A DNA stretch of 64,000 nucleotides, taken from the NCBI RefSeq assembly GCF_029080175.1, contig NZ_JARFJC010000046.1, one strand, 5' to 3'. How positions within the stretch are numbered: position 1 is the stretch's first letter; each line of letters starts with the position of its first letter. Below are positions 40,496-49,807 of this stretch, piece by piece. The notes below the pieces were generated by a model. It was not told the DNA's origin, ran no database searches, and saw nothing but the letters and a program-made list of their open reading frames with translations. The position numbers were made by a program, and so were the translations under genes. This DNA is from Luteipulveratus flavus (lineage in GTDB: Bacteria; Actinomycetota; Actinomycetes; Actinomycetales; Dermatophilaceae).

Positions 40496-41500
40496 TCACA
40501 TCGCGCCGAGGATGTCGACCACGAACACCAGCGTGTCGGTGCCCTTGATCCCACCCTGCGGATTGCCCTGCTTGCCGTAGCCGTCAGCGGGCGGGATGGA
40601 CAGCAGCAGGCGGCTGCCCACGGTCTGACCGACCAGCGTCTTGTCCCAACCCGGGATGACCTTGCCGGCGCCGATCTGGAACGCGGCCGGCTGGCCCTGC
40701 TTGGCCGCGGCGTCGAAGACCTTGCCGCCCCAGATCTGACCGGTGTAGTTCACCAGCAGCTGCTGGCCGGCGAGAACCTTCGGTCCGTCACCCTTGATGA
40801 GGGTCTGCGACTTCAGCGTGGTCGGCGGCTTCGAGCCCTTGTCGAAGGTGATGGTCGCCTGCTTGACCGGTCCAGCGGGCACCGAGACCTTCGGCAGACC
40901 GGACTCGGAGGCGGCCTGGGTGCCCTTGACCTCGGTCAGGAGCGGGTACCGGTCGTTGACCTTCATGTAGAAGACCATCGTGTCGTTGGCGCCGATGCCC
41001 AGCTGCTTGGCGCCCTGAGCGCCGAAGCCGTCGGCCGGCGGCACGGCGACCGTCATCTCGGTGCCGACCTTCTGGCCCTTCAGCGCCTTGAGCAGGCCCG
41101 GGAAGGTCTGCTTGTCGGCGAGGTTGAAGGAGGCGTTCGGCTTGCCGAACGTCGACTCGATCGTCTTGCCGGTGGTGCCGTTCACGGCGACGTACGAGAC
41201 GTACGCGATGTCCTTGTCACCGACTGCGGCGCCAGCGCCGGCCTTGTTGATCTTCGTGGTGGTCTTGGCGGCGCGGAACGGCGGCTTCGCGACCGTGACG
41301 GTCGGCGCGTTCGGCTTGGCCGTGGACACGGAGACGTTGCTGATCGGCGACGCCTGGTCCGGCGCGACCGTCTGCGGGCTGGCGGGACTGGACGACGAGG
41401 AGGCCGACTTGTCCGCCTTGCTGCTGTCGTCGCCGCATGCGGTGAGCAGGGCGAGCGGGAGGAGGCCGGCTACGAGAAGCCGGGCACGGGTGGAGCGCAC
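40496..41500 (-). CDS. Lipoprotein with two FKBP domains
   Basis: 334 residues. A lipoprotein signal (RARLLVAGLLPLALLTACGDD; lipobox LTAC, Cys ~22) and a Ser-rich linker lead into two FKBP-like domains. The first (~75-185: VSYVAVNGTTGKTIESTFGKPNASFNL...PGLLKALKGQKVGTEMTVAVPPADGFGAQG) lacks the Trp of the VIPGW strand, so is probably weak or non-catalytic. The second (~235-334: LVNYTGQIWGGKVFDAAAKQGQPAAFQIGAGKVIPGWDKTLVGQTVGSRLLLSIPPADGYGKQGNPQGGIKGTDTLVFVVDIL) is complete. It should fold proline bonds at the outer membrane face. GTG 41500 has a GAGGG site. Confidence 0.9.
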   Translation of the reverse strand: MRSTRARLLVAGLLPLALLTACGDDSSKADKSASSSSSPASPQTVAPDQASPISNVSVSTAKPNAPTVTVAKPPFRAAKTTTKINKAGAGAAVGDKDIAYVSYVAVNGTTGKTIESTFGKPNASFNLADKQTFPGLLKALKGQKVGTEMTVAVPPADGFGAQGAKQLGIGANDTMVFYMKVNDRYPLLTEVKGTQAASESGLPKVSVPAGPVKQATITFDKGSKPPTTLKSQTLIKGDGPKVLAGQQLLVNYTGQIWGGKVFDAAAKQGQPAAFQIGAGKVIPGWDKTLVGQTVGSRLLLSIPPADGYGKQGNPQGGIKGTDTLVFVVDILGAM

Positions 41501-41596
41501 AGGTAACCCTCGATGTCGGGGATGGACGGACGTCACACCATAACCCGCCCGCCCTTGGCGTTCGCTGGGCGCGGGTCGGCCCATCGCGCCGACGGG

Positions 41597-42958
41597 CTAC
41601 ATGCCGTCGATCAGGCGCTGCACCCGCTGGTCGTGGGAGGAGAACGGGTCCTTGCACAGCACCGTCCGCTGCGCCTGGTCGTTCAGCTTCAGGTGCACCC
41701 AGTCGACCGTGAAGTCGCGGCGCTTGGCCTGGGCCGCCCGGATGAAGTCACCTCGCAGCTTCGCGCGGGTGGTCTGCGGCGGGAACGTCTTCGCCTCGAA
41801 GATCTCCACGTCCGTCGTCACCCGCGCCGCCTTCCCGTGACGCTGCAGCAGGTAGAAGAGGCCACGACGGCGGTTGATGTCGTGGTAGGCGAGGTCGATC
41901 TGCAGCATCCGCGGATCGTCCAGCCCCAGCCCGTGCTTGGCGGAGTACTGGTCCAGCAGCCGATGCTTGATCACCCAGTCGATCTCGGTGTCGACCAGCG
42001 ACAGGTCGTCGGTCTCGATGGCGGTCAGCGTGCGCTGCCACAGGTCCATCGTGCGCTTGGTCAGCGGGTCGGCCAGCCCGTGCTCGTCGACGTATGCCTT
42101 CGCCTTCTCGTAGAACTCCGTCTGCAGCTGCAAGGCCGACATCTCCCGGCCGTTGGCCAGCCGGACCGGCTTGCGGCCGGTGAGGTCGTGGCTGATCTCC
42201 CGGATGGCGCGGATCGGGTTCTCCAGCGACAGGTCGCGCATCGGCACGCCGTCCTCGATCATCCGCAGCACCAGGTCGGCGGAACCGACCTTGAGCAGGG
42301 TCGTCGTCTCGCTCATGTTCGAGTCGCCGACGATGACGTGCAGGCGGCGGTAGCGCTCGGCGTCCGCGTGCGGCTCGTCCCGGGTGTTGATGATCGGCCG
42401 GCTGCGGGTCGTCGCGCTGGAGACGCCCTCCCAGATGTGGTCCGCCCGCTGGCTGACGCAGTACGTCGGGGTGTGGCCGAGCATCGTGATCTTGCCGGCG
42501 CCGCAGGTGATCTGCCGGCTGACCAGGAACGGGATCAGGATGTCGCTGATCTTCTGGAACTCCCCCTGCCGGCTGATCAGGAAGTTCTCGTGGCAGCCGT
42601 AGGAGTTGCCCGCGGAGTCGGTGTTGTTCTTGAAGACGTAGATCTGGCCCTCGATGCCCTCGTCGCGCAGCCGCGCCTGGGCGTCCTCCACGAGGCCCTC
42701 GATGATGCGCTCCCCCGCCTTGTCGTGCACCACCAGCTGGTGGACGTCGTCGCACTCCGCCGTGGCGTACTCGGGGTGGCTGCCGACGTCCAGGTAGAGG
42801 CGGGCGCCGTTGCCGAGGAAGACGTTGCTGGAGCGCCCCCAGCTCACGACCTTGCGGAACAGGTAGCGGGCCACCTCGTCCGGGGTGAGCCGGCGCTGGC
42901 CGTCGAACGTACACGTGACGCCGTACTCGTTCTCGATACCGAAGATGCGCCTCTCCAT
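41597..42958 (-). CDS. pafA: Pup-protein ligase PafA
   Basis: 453 residues, the usual size. RIFGIENEYGVTC opens the glutamine-synthetase-like fold. ARLYLDVGSHPEYATAE holds the catalytic Asp, and YVFKNNTDSAGNSYGCHENFL and RPIINTRDEPHADAERYRRLHVIVGDSNMSE the ATP/Mg and Pup sites. It forms the isopeptide bond between the C-terminal Glu of deamidated Pup and target lysines. It is a Dop paralogue but lacks the Dop loop. Leaderless -10 TAAGGT is 6 nt upstream of ATG 42958. Confidence 0.96.
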   Translation of the reverse strand: MERRIFGIENEYGVTCTFDGQRRLTPDEVARYLFRKVVSWGRSSNVFLGNGARLYLDVGSHPEYATAECDDVHQLVVHDKAGERIIEGLVEDAQARLRDEGIEGQIYVFKNNTDSAGNSYGCHENFLISRQGEFQKISDILIPFLVSRQITCGAGKITMLGHTPTYCVSQRADHIWEGVSSATTRSRPIINTRDEPHADAERYRRLHVIVGDSNMSETTTLLKVGSADLVLRMIEDGVPMRDLSLENPIRAIREISHDLTGRKPVRLANGREMSALQLQTEFYEKAKAYVDEHGLADPLTKRTMDLWQRTLTAIETDDLSLVDTEIDWVIKHRLLDQYSAKHGLGLDDPRMLQIDLAYHDINRRRGLFYLLQRHGKAARVTTDVEIFEAKTFPPQTTRAKLRGDFIRAAQAKRRDFTVDWVHLKLNDQAQRTVLCKDPFSSHDQRVQRLIDGM

Positions 42959-42964
42959 GACACG

Positions 42965-42970
42965 ACCTTA
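42965..42970 (-). promoter_or_regulatory. Candidate -10 element, leaderless start of pafA
   Basis: TAAGGT on the minus strand ends 6 nt before ATG 42958. Confidence 0.55.
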
Positions 42971-43088
42971 GTCGCGTGACCCGTGGGCGTCGGCGACCCG
43001 CGGTCGGCAGGTCGCCTCGTGGACGGCGCCGGCTCTGCTGTGGGCGAAGCACGTAGCAGCAGGGGCGCCGATGTGGTCGGCTGTGCCC

Positions 43089-44084
43089 ATGCGAATCCTG
43101 GTGCTCGGCGGTACGGGCTGGCTCGGCTCCCTCCTCGCGTCCGAGGCGGTGACCCGCGGCCACGAGGTGGTGTGTCTGGCCCGCGGCGAGTCGGGCCACG
43201 TCCCGGACGGCGCCACGCTGGTCCACGGCGACCGCAGCACGGTCGAGGGGTACGGCGGGCTGGACGGCGACTTCGACGCCCTGGTGGACGTGACGCGCTT
43301 CCCGCTGCACACGCGGACGGCCCTCGAGGCACTCGGCTCCCGCGTCCCGCACTGGGTGTTCGTCTCCTCGTGCTCCGTCTACGCCGACCACGGCACGCCC
43401 GGCGCCGACGAGTCCGCCGACCTGCTGCCCGCGCTGGAGGGCGACGAGTGGTCGATGGAGGTGTACGGGGAGGGCAAGGTGGCCTGCGAGCAGGCGCTGG
43501 CGGAGGCCCTCGGCGCCGACCGGGTGCTGCTCGCCCGGGCCGGCCTCATCGCCGGGCCTGGCGACATCACCGACCGCACCGGCTACTGGCCGTTGCGGTT
43601 CGCCCACCCGGCGTCGGACGACGGAGCAGTCCTCGTCCCGAACGCCCCGGACCTCGGCACCCAGCTGATCGACGCCCGGGACCTCGCCGCCTGGCTGGTC
43701 ACCTGCGCCGAGCAGCGGACAGCGGGCACGTTCAACGCCTCGGGCCCCGTGCAGCTGTTCCCCGAGTACGTCGAGACGGTGCGGCAGACCGTCGGTCACA
43801 CCGGCCCGACCGTGCTGGTGGACCAGAGCTGGCTGGAGGAGCAGGAGGTGCTGCCCTGGTCCGGGGACCGCTCCCTCCCCCTATGGCTGCCGCTGCCGGA
43901 GTACGCCGGGTTCATGACCCGGTCGAGCGCTGCTGCCGAGGCGCACGGTCTGCGGACCCGGACACTGGCGGAGACCGTCCGGGACGGGCTGGAGTGGGAG
44001 CTGCGTACCGGACCGGGGCGGGCCCGCAAGGCCGGCCTGACGCCGACCGACGAGGTCGAGCTGCTCGGACGCGCCCGCCCGTGA
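43089..44084 (+). CDS. NAD(P)-dependent extended-SDR reductase/epimerase
   Basis: 331 residues. RILVLGGTGWLGSLLASEAVTRGHEV is the GxxGxxG nucleotide loop. FVSSCSVYADHG and YGEGKVACEQAL give the SxS and the catalytic YxxxK. It is of the isoflavone-reductase-like / CSP41 group. The substrate is unknown. ATG 43089 was chosen over ATG 43071 because the dinucleotide loop follows immediately. It is divergent from pafA and convergent with the ABC exporter. Confidence 0.85.
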   Translation: MRILVLGGTGWLGSLLASEAVTRGHEVVCLARGESGHVPDGATLVHGDRSTVEGYGGLDGDFDALVDVTRFPLHTRTALEALGSRVPHWVFVSSCSVYADHGTPGADESADLLPALEGDEWSMEVYGEGKVACEQALAEALGADRVLLARAGLIAGPGDITDRTGYWPLRFAHPASDDGAVLVPNAPDLGTQLIDARDLAAWLVTCAEQRTAGTFNASGPVQLFPEYVETVRQTVGHTGPTVLVDQSWLEEQEVLPWSGDRSLPLWLPLPEYAGFMTRSSAAAEAHGLRTRTLAETVRDGLEWELRTGPGRARKAGLTPTDEVELLGRARP

Positions 44085-44137
44085 CGATGGACCTGAACCT
44101 CTCGTCGACCCTCCTCGGCGGGATGCCAGGTCGGTCG

Positions 44138-46000
44138 TCAGACGAGGGAGGACACCCAGGCCTCGTGCAGGGCGGCGTAGCGGCCACCGTCGGTGCGCAT
44201 CAGCTGCGCCGGTGAGCCGTCCTCCAGGATCTGCCCGTGCTCCAGCACCAGGACCCGGTCGGCGACCTCGACCGTGGAGAGCCGGTGGGCGATGATCAGC
44301 GCCGTACGGTCGGCCAGCACGGTCTCCAGGGCGCGCTGGACCAGCCGCTCGCTCGGGATGTCCAGGCTGGAGGTCGCCTCGTCCAGGATGAGCACCGCCG
44401 GGTCGGCCAGGAACGCGCGGGCGAACGCGACCAGTTGCCGCTGACCGGCCGAGAGCCGGCCACCGCGCTTGGCGACGTCGGTGTCGTACCCCTGGGGCAG
44501 CGCCTCGATGAACGTGTGCGCCCCGACCGCCTCGGCCGCGGCCCGCACCTGCTCGTCCGTCGCGTCGGGACGGCCGAACCTGATGTTCTCGGCGACGGTG
44601 CCCTCGAACATGACGTTCTCCTGGGTCACCATCACGACGTGGTGGCGCAGGTCGCTCTGGCTCAGGTCACGCAGGTCGAGCCCGTCGAGGGTGACCCGGC
44701 CCGCGGTCGGGTCGTAGAAGCGCGCCAGGAGCTTGGCGATGGTCGTCTTGCCCGCTCCCGTGGTCCCGACCAGGGCGACGGTCTGACCGGCCGGGACGTC
44801 CAGGTCGAGGTCCGGCAGCACCGGGCGCCCCTGCACGTAGGAGAAGCCGACGTGATCGAAGCGCACCGCCCCGCGCACGGCGCCGACCGGCCGCGGCTGC
44901 TCCGGGTCGGCGACCGCCGGCTCCTGCGCCAGCACTCCCGCGATCTTCTCCAGCGCCGAGGTCGCCGACTGGAACGTGTTGTAGAACTGGCTGACCTCCT
45001 GCATCGGCTCGAAGAACATCCGCAGGTAGAGCAGGAAGGCCGTCAGCACCCCGATGGTCATCTCGCCGTGGAACACCCGCCAGCCGCCGTACAGGATGAC
45101 GACGCCGGTCGTGACGTTGCCGACCAGCTTGATCGAGGGCATGAAGATCGCGAAGAGCCGGAAGCCCTTCTCGTTGGAGTGCTGGTAGCGGGTGGCGACG
45201 TCCTCGAAGATGTCCTGGTTGCGCGACTCCCGGCGGTAGGCCTGGACCGCTTTGATGCCGGTCATCGTCTCGACGAAGTGGACGATGACCAGCGCGGCGT
45301 TCTCCCGCACCGTGCGGAACGTGGTGGCCGACGCGCGGCTGAACCAGCGGACCACCAGCGCCAGCACCGGGAACCCGACCAGGCACGCGAGGCCGAGCCG
45401 CCAGTCGAGGGTGAGCAGCAGGATCGCGGTGCCGACCATGGTGAGCACCGCGGTGATGAGGCCGTCGAAGCCGCTGTCGGTCATCTCCTGGATGGCCTCG
45501 ACGTCGCTGGTGGACCGGCTCACCACCCGCCCGGAGGTGTAACGGTCGTGGAAGCCGACGTCCAGGCGCTGGAAGTGCTTGAACAGGCGGCGCCGCACCT
45601 CCAGCAGCACGTGCTGGCCGATCCGACCGGACTGGCGCAGGAACACCACCCGGCTCGCGGCCTGCAGCACGACGGCGACCACCAGCGCCACCACGACGAG
45701 GGTGAGGTTGTGCCCGTCGGAGCGGTCCCGCAGTGGCGGGACACCGTGGTCGATGCCCAGCTGCACCAGGCGCGGAACCGCCAGGCGCGACAGGTTCTCG
45801 ACCAGGACGACGCCCAGGAGCGCGAGCAGCATCCGCCGGTAGGGCCGCAGGAGGTCCAGCAGCAGGCGCTTGGCCTCGGCCCGCATGGGGCCGGTCTCCT
45901 CGATCGGGTTGTCGTCCTGGACCTCGACCAGGCGCCCGCGCCACTCGTCCTCGGTGGTCGGCTCGACGGCCTCGTCCGACCGCTCGGTCGTCTGGGTCAT
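44138..46000 (-). CDS. ABC exporter half-transporter with consensus Walker B
   Basis: 620 residues, one membrane domain of six helices (LALLGVVLVENLSRLAVPRLVQLGID...) plus one ATPase domain: GTTGAGKTTIAKLL (Walker A), VTQENVMFEGTVAENIRFG (Q loop), GGRLSAGQRQLVAFARAFL (signature, LSAGQ rather than LSGGQ), VLILDEATSSLD (Walker B with catalytic Glu), IAHRLST (H loop). It pairs with the upstream gene. Together they form a heterodimeric exporter of the multidrug or lipid type; the substrate is unknown. Its ATG overlaps the partner stop (ATGA). Confidence 0.92.
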   Translation of the reverse strand: MTQTTERSDEAVEPTTEDEWRGRLVEVQDDNPIEETGPMRAEAKRLLLDLLRPYRRMLLALLGVVLVENLSRLAVPRLVQLGIDHGVPPLRDRSDGHNLTLVVVALVVAVVLQAASRVVFLRQSGRIGQHVLLEVRRRLFKHFQRLDVGFHDRYTSGRVVSRSTSDVEAIQEMTDSGFDGLITAVLTMVGTAILLLTLDWRLGLACLVGFPVLALVVRWFSRASATTFRTVRENAALVIVHFVETMTGIKAVQAYRRESRNQDIFEDVATRYQHSNEKGFRLFAIFMPSIKLVGNVTTGVVILYGGWRVFHGEMTIGVLTAFLLYLRMFFEPMQEVSQFYNTFQSATSALEKIAGVLAQEPAVADPEQPRPVGAVRGAVRFDHVGFSYVQGRPVLPDLDLDVPAGQTVALVGTTGAGKTTIAKLLARFYDPTAGRVTLDGLDLRDLSQSDLRHHVVMVTQENVMFEGTVAENIRFGRPDATDEQVRAAAEAVGAHTFIEALPQGYDTDVAKRGGRLSAGQRQLVAFARAFLADPAVLILDEATSSLDIPSERLVQRALETVLADRTALIIAHRLSTVEVADRVLVLEHGQILEDGSPAQLMRTDGGRYAALHEAWVSSLV

Positions 46001-47967
46001 CGGTTCAGCTCCTCGAGGTCGGCGTCGGCACCGGAGCACGCGTCGTGCTCGTCCTCGCGGCAGGTGTCACGAACGGCGTCGTCGACGACGCGGTGCTCGT
46101 CGCCGTCCTGCTCGTGCCAGCCCGCAGGACTCGCGGACTCCGACGGTGGGGCGTCGGCGGCCAGGAGGTACCGGTAGGTGGGGACGGTCGCGAGCAGCTC
46201 GGCGTGCGTCCCGACGTGGGTGATCGTGCCGTGCTCGATCAGGGCCACCTTGTCCGCGAGCAGCACCGTGGAGGCGCGGTGGGCGACCACGATGCCGGTG
46301 ACGTCGTGCAGCACGTTGCGCAGCGCCTCTTCGACCAGTGCCTCGGTGTGCACGTCCAGGGCGGAGAGCGTGTCGTCCAGGACGAGGATCCGGGGCTCGG
46401 CGAGCACGGCGCGCGCGAGGGACAGCCGCTGCCGCTGACCGCCGGACAGGCTCATGCCCTGCTCCCCGATCCGGGTGTCGAGGCCGTACGGAAGGTCGTG
46501 GGCGAACTGGGCCTGGGCCACCTCGATCGCACGGTCGATCTCGGCGCGGGTCGCGTCCGGCCGGCCGAGCGTGAGGTTCTCCAGCACGGACATGGAGAAC
46601 AGCGTCGGCTCCTCGAACGCCGTCGCGACGATGCTGCGCAGGGACGGCAGGGTGAGGTCGCGGATGTCGACGCCGTCGATGGTGATCCGGCCCTCGCTGA
46701 CGTCGTACAGCCGCGGGACGAGGGAGGTGAGCACCGACTTGCCTGAGCCCGTCGCGCCGACCAGGGCCAGCGTCTCACCGGGCTGGAGCTCCAGGTCCAC
46801 GTGCCGCAGCGTCCACGGCTCGTCCTCGGTCGTGTCCGGGAAGCGGAAGCCGACGCCCTCCAGGCGCAGGTGACCGCGCGGGCGGACCAGCTCGGTGTCG
46901 CCGTCGTCGACCAGCCGGGGCTCGTCGAAGACCTGCACGATGCGGTCGGCGGCGGTCATCGACTCCTGGGTCATCGACAGCAGGAACCCCAGGGAGGAGA
47001 TCGGCCAGACCAGCGACAGCATCATGGTGATGAAGGCGACGAGGGTGCCGATCGTGACGCTGCCCTGGCCGACCGCGACGGCGCCGAACCCCAGCACGAC
47101 GATCAGCGTGACGTTGGGGATGACCTCGAGCAGGGTCCAGAACCGCGAGGTCAGCCGGACCTTGGCCAGCTGGGTGTCGAGCAGGTCGGTGGCGCGGTCG
47201 TCGAACTTGTCGTAGGCGTACTCCTCGCGGCCGAACGCCTTGATCACCCGGACACCGAGGGCGCTCTCCTCGACGACCGAGGCGACGTCGCCGGTCTGGT
47301 CCTGGGCGAGCCGGGACAACCGGGTGTACTCCTGCTCGTTGCGCATCACGGTGAGGACGATCGGCACCACCGACAGCAGCACCACCAGGCCGAGCGGCCA
47401 GTACATCGCCAGCAGCAGGCCGGTCACGATGACGACCTGCAACATGTTGAGGATCAGGAAGACCAAACCGAAGCCCAGGAAGCGACGGATGACGCTCAGG
47501 TCGTTCATGATCCGCGAGAGCAGCTGACCCGACTGCCACTGCCCGTGGAAGCGCATGGGCAGCACCTGCATCTGGGCGTAGAGGTCCTTGCGCAGGTCGG
47601 CCTCGACGCCGAGCGTCGCCCGGGCGACCACCCAGCGGCGGATGAACCAGAAGAGCGCCTCCACGACGCCGAGCAGCAGCGCCACACTGCCGAGCAGCAG
47701 CAGCCCACGCTCGTCGCGGTGCGCGATCGGTCCGTCGATGACCGCGCGGGTCACCAGCGGGATGACGATGCTGGTCGCGACCACGAGCACCGAGAAGACC
47801 AGCATGGTCACCCAGCGGGCGGCGTACGGCTTGAGGTAGCGCGGCAGCCGCATCAGCGACACCGCGCGATGGCTCCCCCCGCTCGGTGGGCGCAGCGGCG
47901 GCTGCGGTCTCAACCGCGGGACGGTGACGTGGCTCCGGGTCTCGCCCTCCCGCGGCTGTGCAGTCAT
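45997..47967 (-). CDS. ABC exporter half-transporter with degenerate Walker B
   Basis: 656 residues. An N-terminal basic linker is followed by six helices (RWVTMLVFSVLVVATSIVIPLVTRAVIDG...) and an ATPase domain: GATGSGKSVLTSL (Walker A), AFEEPTLFSMSVLENLTLG (Q loop with Glu instead of Gln), GMSLSGGQRQRLSLARAV, ILVLDDTLSALD (Walker B Asp in place of the catalytic Glu), VAHRAST. An acidic 60-residue tail follows. The degenerate site pairs with LSAGQ of the partner, the consensus site with this LSGGQ. Start ATG 47967 has GGAGGGG upstream. Confidence 0.92.
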   Translation of the reverse strand: MTAQPREGETRSHVTVPRLRPQPPLRPPSGGSHRAVSLMRLPRYLKPYAARWVTMLVFSVLVVATSIVIPLVTRAVIDGPIAHRDERGLLLLGSVALLLGVVEALFWFIRRWVVARATLGVEADLRKDLYAQMQVLPMRFHGQWQSGQLLSRIMNDLSVIRRFLGFGLVFLILNMLQVVIVTGLLLAMYWPLGLVVLLSVVPIVLTVMRNEQEYTRLSRLAQDQTGDVASVVEESALGVRVIKAFGREEYAYDKFDDRATDLLDTQLAKVRLTSRFWTLLEVIPNVTLIVVLGFGAVAVGQGSVTIGTLVAFITMMLSLVWPISSLGFLLSMTQESMTAADRIVQVFDEPRLVDDGDTELVRPRGHLRLEGVGFRFPDTTEDEPWTLRHVDLELQPGETLALVGATGSGKSVLTSLVPRLYDVSEGRITIDGVDIRDLTLPSLRSIVATAFEEPTLFSMSVLENLTLGRPDATRAEIDRAIEVAQAQFAHDLPYGLDTRIGEQGMSLSGGQRQRLSLARAVLAEPRILVLDDTLSALDVHTEALVEEALRNVLHDVTGIVVAHRASTVLLADKVALIEHGTITHVGTHAELLATVPTYRYLLAADAPPSESASPAGWHEQDGDEHRVVDDAVRDTCREDEHDACSGADADLEELNR

Positions 47968-48032
47968 CTGGTGCGCGTCCCCTCCTGGCTCGATCGGCTC
48001 CGCCAGTATCGCGCGGACCACTGACACCGTCA

Positions 48033-48047
48033 CATCGTTATTCGATG
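48033..48047. promoter_or_regulatory. Possible operator for the ABC exporter
   Basis: CATCG-TTATT-CGATG, perfect 5-bp arms, A+T-rich for this genome, 65 nt upstream of the exporter start. Confidence 0.3.
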
Positions 48048-48076
48048 CTTCTCGGTGCCCAGAGGGGCCAACCCGG

Positions 48077-48090
48077 GCCGCTCGCGCGGC
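48077..48090 (-). terminator. Short hairpin after prcA
   Basis: GCCGC-TCGC-GCGGC, 5-bp stem with tetraloop, 6 nt after the prcA stop. It is short, so transcript separation is uncertain. Confidence 0.3.
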
Positions 48091-48095
48091 ATTCC

Positions 48096-48974
48096 TCAGC
48101 GGTCGTCGGAATCCTCCGCCGAGCTCGCGTCCGACACCGTGCCCGACTGCTGCGTCTGCGGATTGCTGGTCTCCGGGCGTGCCGGACCGGCCGCCTCACC
48201 CGTCTCCCCCGTCAGCACCTCGTGCGTCCCGGGGGTCGGGTCGTCGGTGCTGGGGACGTCACTGGTCGGGTCGCCCTGGTCCAGCAGGGCCTCCAGCAGC
48301 GGACCACCGAGCCGTCGGAACGTCCGCCGCGGACGGTTGCGGTCCAGGACCGCGATCTCCAGCTGCTGCGGGCCGAGCTCGCGCGGCTGGCCCCCGGACT
48401 CGGCACCGGTCTGCGCCAGCAGGTCGACCGCGAGGCGCAGCACGGTGCCGAGGTCGGACCCTGCGCTCCAGCGCTCCTGCAGCCCCTGGGTGAGCTGCTC
48501 CCCCGCGCCACCCATCGCGACGAAGCCGGACTCGAAGGCCACGGACCCGTCGTAGGTCAGCCGGTAGATCTGGTCCTCCTCGACGGAGTCACCCACCTGG
48601 GCCACGACGATCTCGACCTCGTACGGCTTCTGCTCCTGGGTGAAGACCGCACCGAGCGTCTGGGCGTACGCGTTGGCGAGACCACGCGCGGTCACGTCAC
48701 TACGGTCGTAGGAGTACCCGCGCAGGTCGGCGTACCGGACGCCGGCGACCCGAAGGTTCTCGTACTCGTTGTACTTTCCCACCGCGGCGAAGGCGATGCG
48801 GTCGTAGATCTCCGACACCTTGTGCAGCGCGCGCGAAGTGTTCTCCGCGACGAAGGCGATACCGCCGTCGTAGGCCAGGACGACCACGGACCGCCCGCGC
48901 GCGATGCCCTTGCGCGCGTAGTCCGCCCGGTCCTTCATCAGCTGCTCGGGCGAGACGTAGAACGGCATGGTCAT
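48096..48974 (-). CDS. prcA: 20S proteasome alpha subunit
   Basis: 292 residues. MPFYVSPEQLMKDRADYARKGIARGRSVVVLAYDGGIAFVAENTSRALHKVSEIYDRIAFAAVGKYNEYENLRVAGVRYADL is the alpha-subunit fold, with the N-terminal gating segment and the pocket that receives the GQYL tail of ARC/Mpa. The C-terminal ~60 residues are an acidic Ser/Thr/Pro-rich tail, longer than in M. tuberculosis. There are no catalytic residues. Start ATG 48974 overlaps the prcB stop by 4 nt, with GGAGG 5 nt upstream; ATG 48968 is also possible. Confidence 0.95.
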   Translation of the reverse strand: MTMPFYVSPEQLMKDRADYARKGIARGRSVVVLAYDGGIAFVAENTSRALHKVSEIYDRIAFAAVGKYNEYENLRVAGVRYADLRGYSYDRSDVTARGLANAYAQTLGAVFTQEQKPYEVEIVVAQVGDSVEEDQIYRLTYDGSVAFESGFVAMGGAGEQLTQGLQERWSAGSDLGTVLRLAVDLLAQTGAESGGQPRELGPQQLEIAVLDRNRPRRTFRRLGGPLLEALLDQGDPTSDVPSTDDPTPGTHEVLTGETGEAAGPARPETSNPQTQQSGTVSDASSAEDSDDR

Positions 48975-49807
48975 CGCGCACCTCCGGGGTTGTCACGGCG
49001 GTCCTCGACAACGGCGACCACGACCTGCTCCAGGTCGGCCTCGTCACGGAACCGGACGCCCTCCTCGTCGAGGACGGCCACGGTCGGCCAGATGCGCCGG
49101 CCGAGGTCCGGGCCACCGGTGGCCGAGTCGTCGTCGGCCGCGTCGTACAGCGCCTCGATGACGGCGCGGACGGCCGCCGCCTCGTCGAGACCGGGTCGCC
49201 ACAGCTTCTTCAGGGCGCCGCGGGCGAAGAGCGAGCCGGAGCCGACGCTGTGGTGGTGGTGCTCCTCGTAGCAGCCGCCGGTCACGTCGTAGGAGAAGAT
49301 CCGGCCGCTGCGCGCGGTGAGGTCGTAGCCGGCGAACAGCGGCACGACCGACAGGCCCTGCATCGCCATGCCGAGGTTGCCGCGGATCATGCTGGCGAGG
49401 CGGTTGGCCTTGCCCTCCAGGGACAGCAGCGCGCCCTCGATCTTCTCGTAGTGCTCCAGCTCGACCTGGAAGAGCTTCACGACCTCGATCGCGATGCCTG
49501 CGGTGCCGGCGATGCCGACCGCGGAGTACTCGTCCGCGGCGAACACCTTCTGCATGTCGCGGTTGGCGATCAGGTTGCCCATGGTCGCCCGGCGGTCACC
49601 GGCCAGCAGCACGCCGCCGTCGTAGGTGACGGCGATGATCGTCGTGCCGTGCGGCGCCTCGAGCGTCATGCCGGCCGGGAGCGTGCGAGCGGAGGGGATC
49701 AGGTGGGGCGCGTGACCGGTGAGGAACTCGGTGAACGAGGAGCTGCCGGAGCGCAGGAACGCGCCCGGCAGCCGACCGGACTCACGGCCGTCCGGGCCTG
49801 CGCTCAC
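48971..49807 (-). CDS. prcB: 20S proteasome beta subunit
   Basis: 278 residues. A ~54-residue propeptide (with GRLPGAFLRSGSSSFTEFLTGHAPHLIP) ends at HG before TTIIAVTYDGGVLLAGDRRATMGNLIA. Thr55 becomes the N-terminal nucleophile, and the GDRRAT Asp and Lys of QKVF support it. GSGSLFARGALKKL is the conserved C-terminal strand-helix. It degrades Pup-tagged proteins. Start GTG 49807 overlaps the pup stop (GTGA), implying coupled translation with Pup. Confidence 0.96.
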   Translation of the reverse strand: MSAGPDGRESGRLPGAFLRSGSSSFTEFLTGHAPHLIPSARTLPAGMTLEAPHGTTIIAVTYDGGVLLAGDRRATMGNLIANRDMQKVFAADEYSAVGIAGTAGIAIEVVKLFQVELEHYEKIEGALLSLEGKANRLASMIRGNLGMAMQGLSVVPLFAGYDLTARSGRIFSYDVTGGCYEEHHHHSVGSGSLFARGALKKLWRPGLDEAAAVRAVIEALYDAADDDSATGGPDLGRRIWPTVAVLDEEGVRFRDEADLEQVVVAVVEDRRDNPGGAR

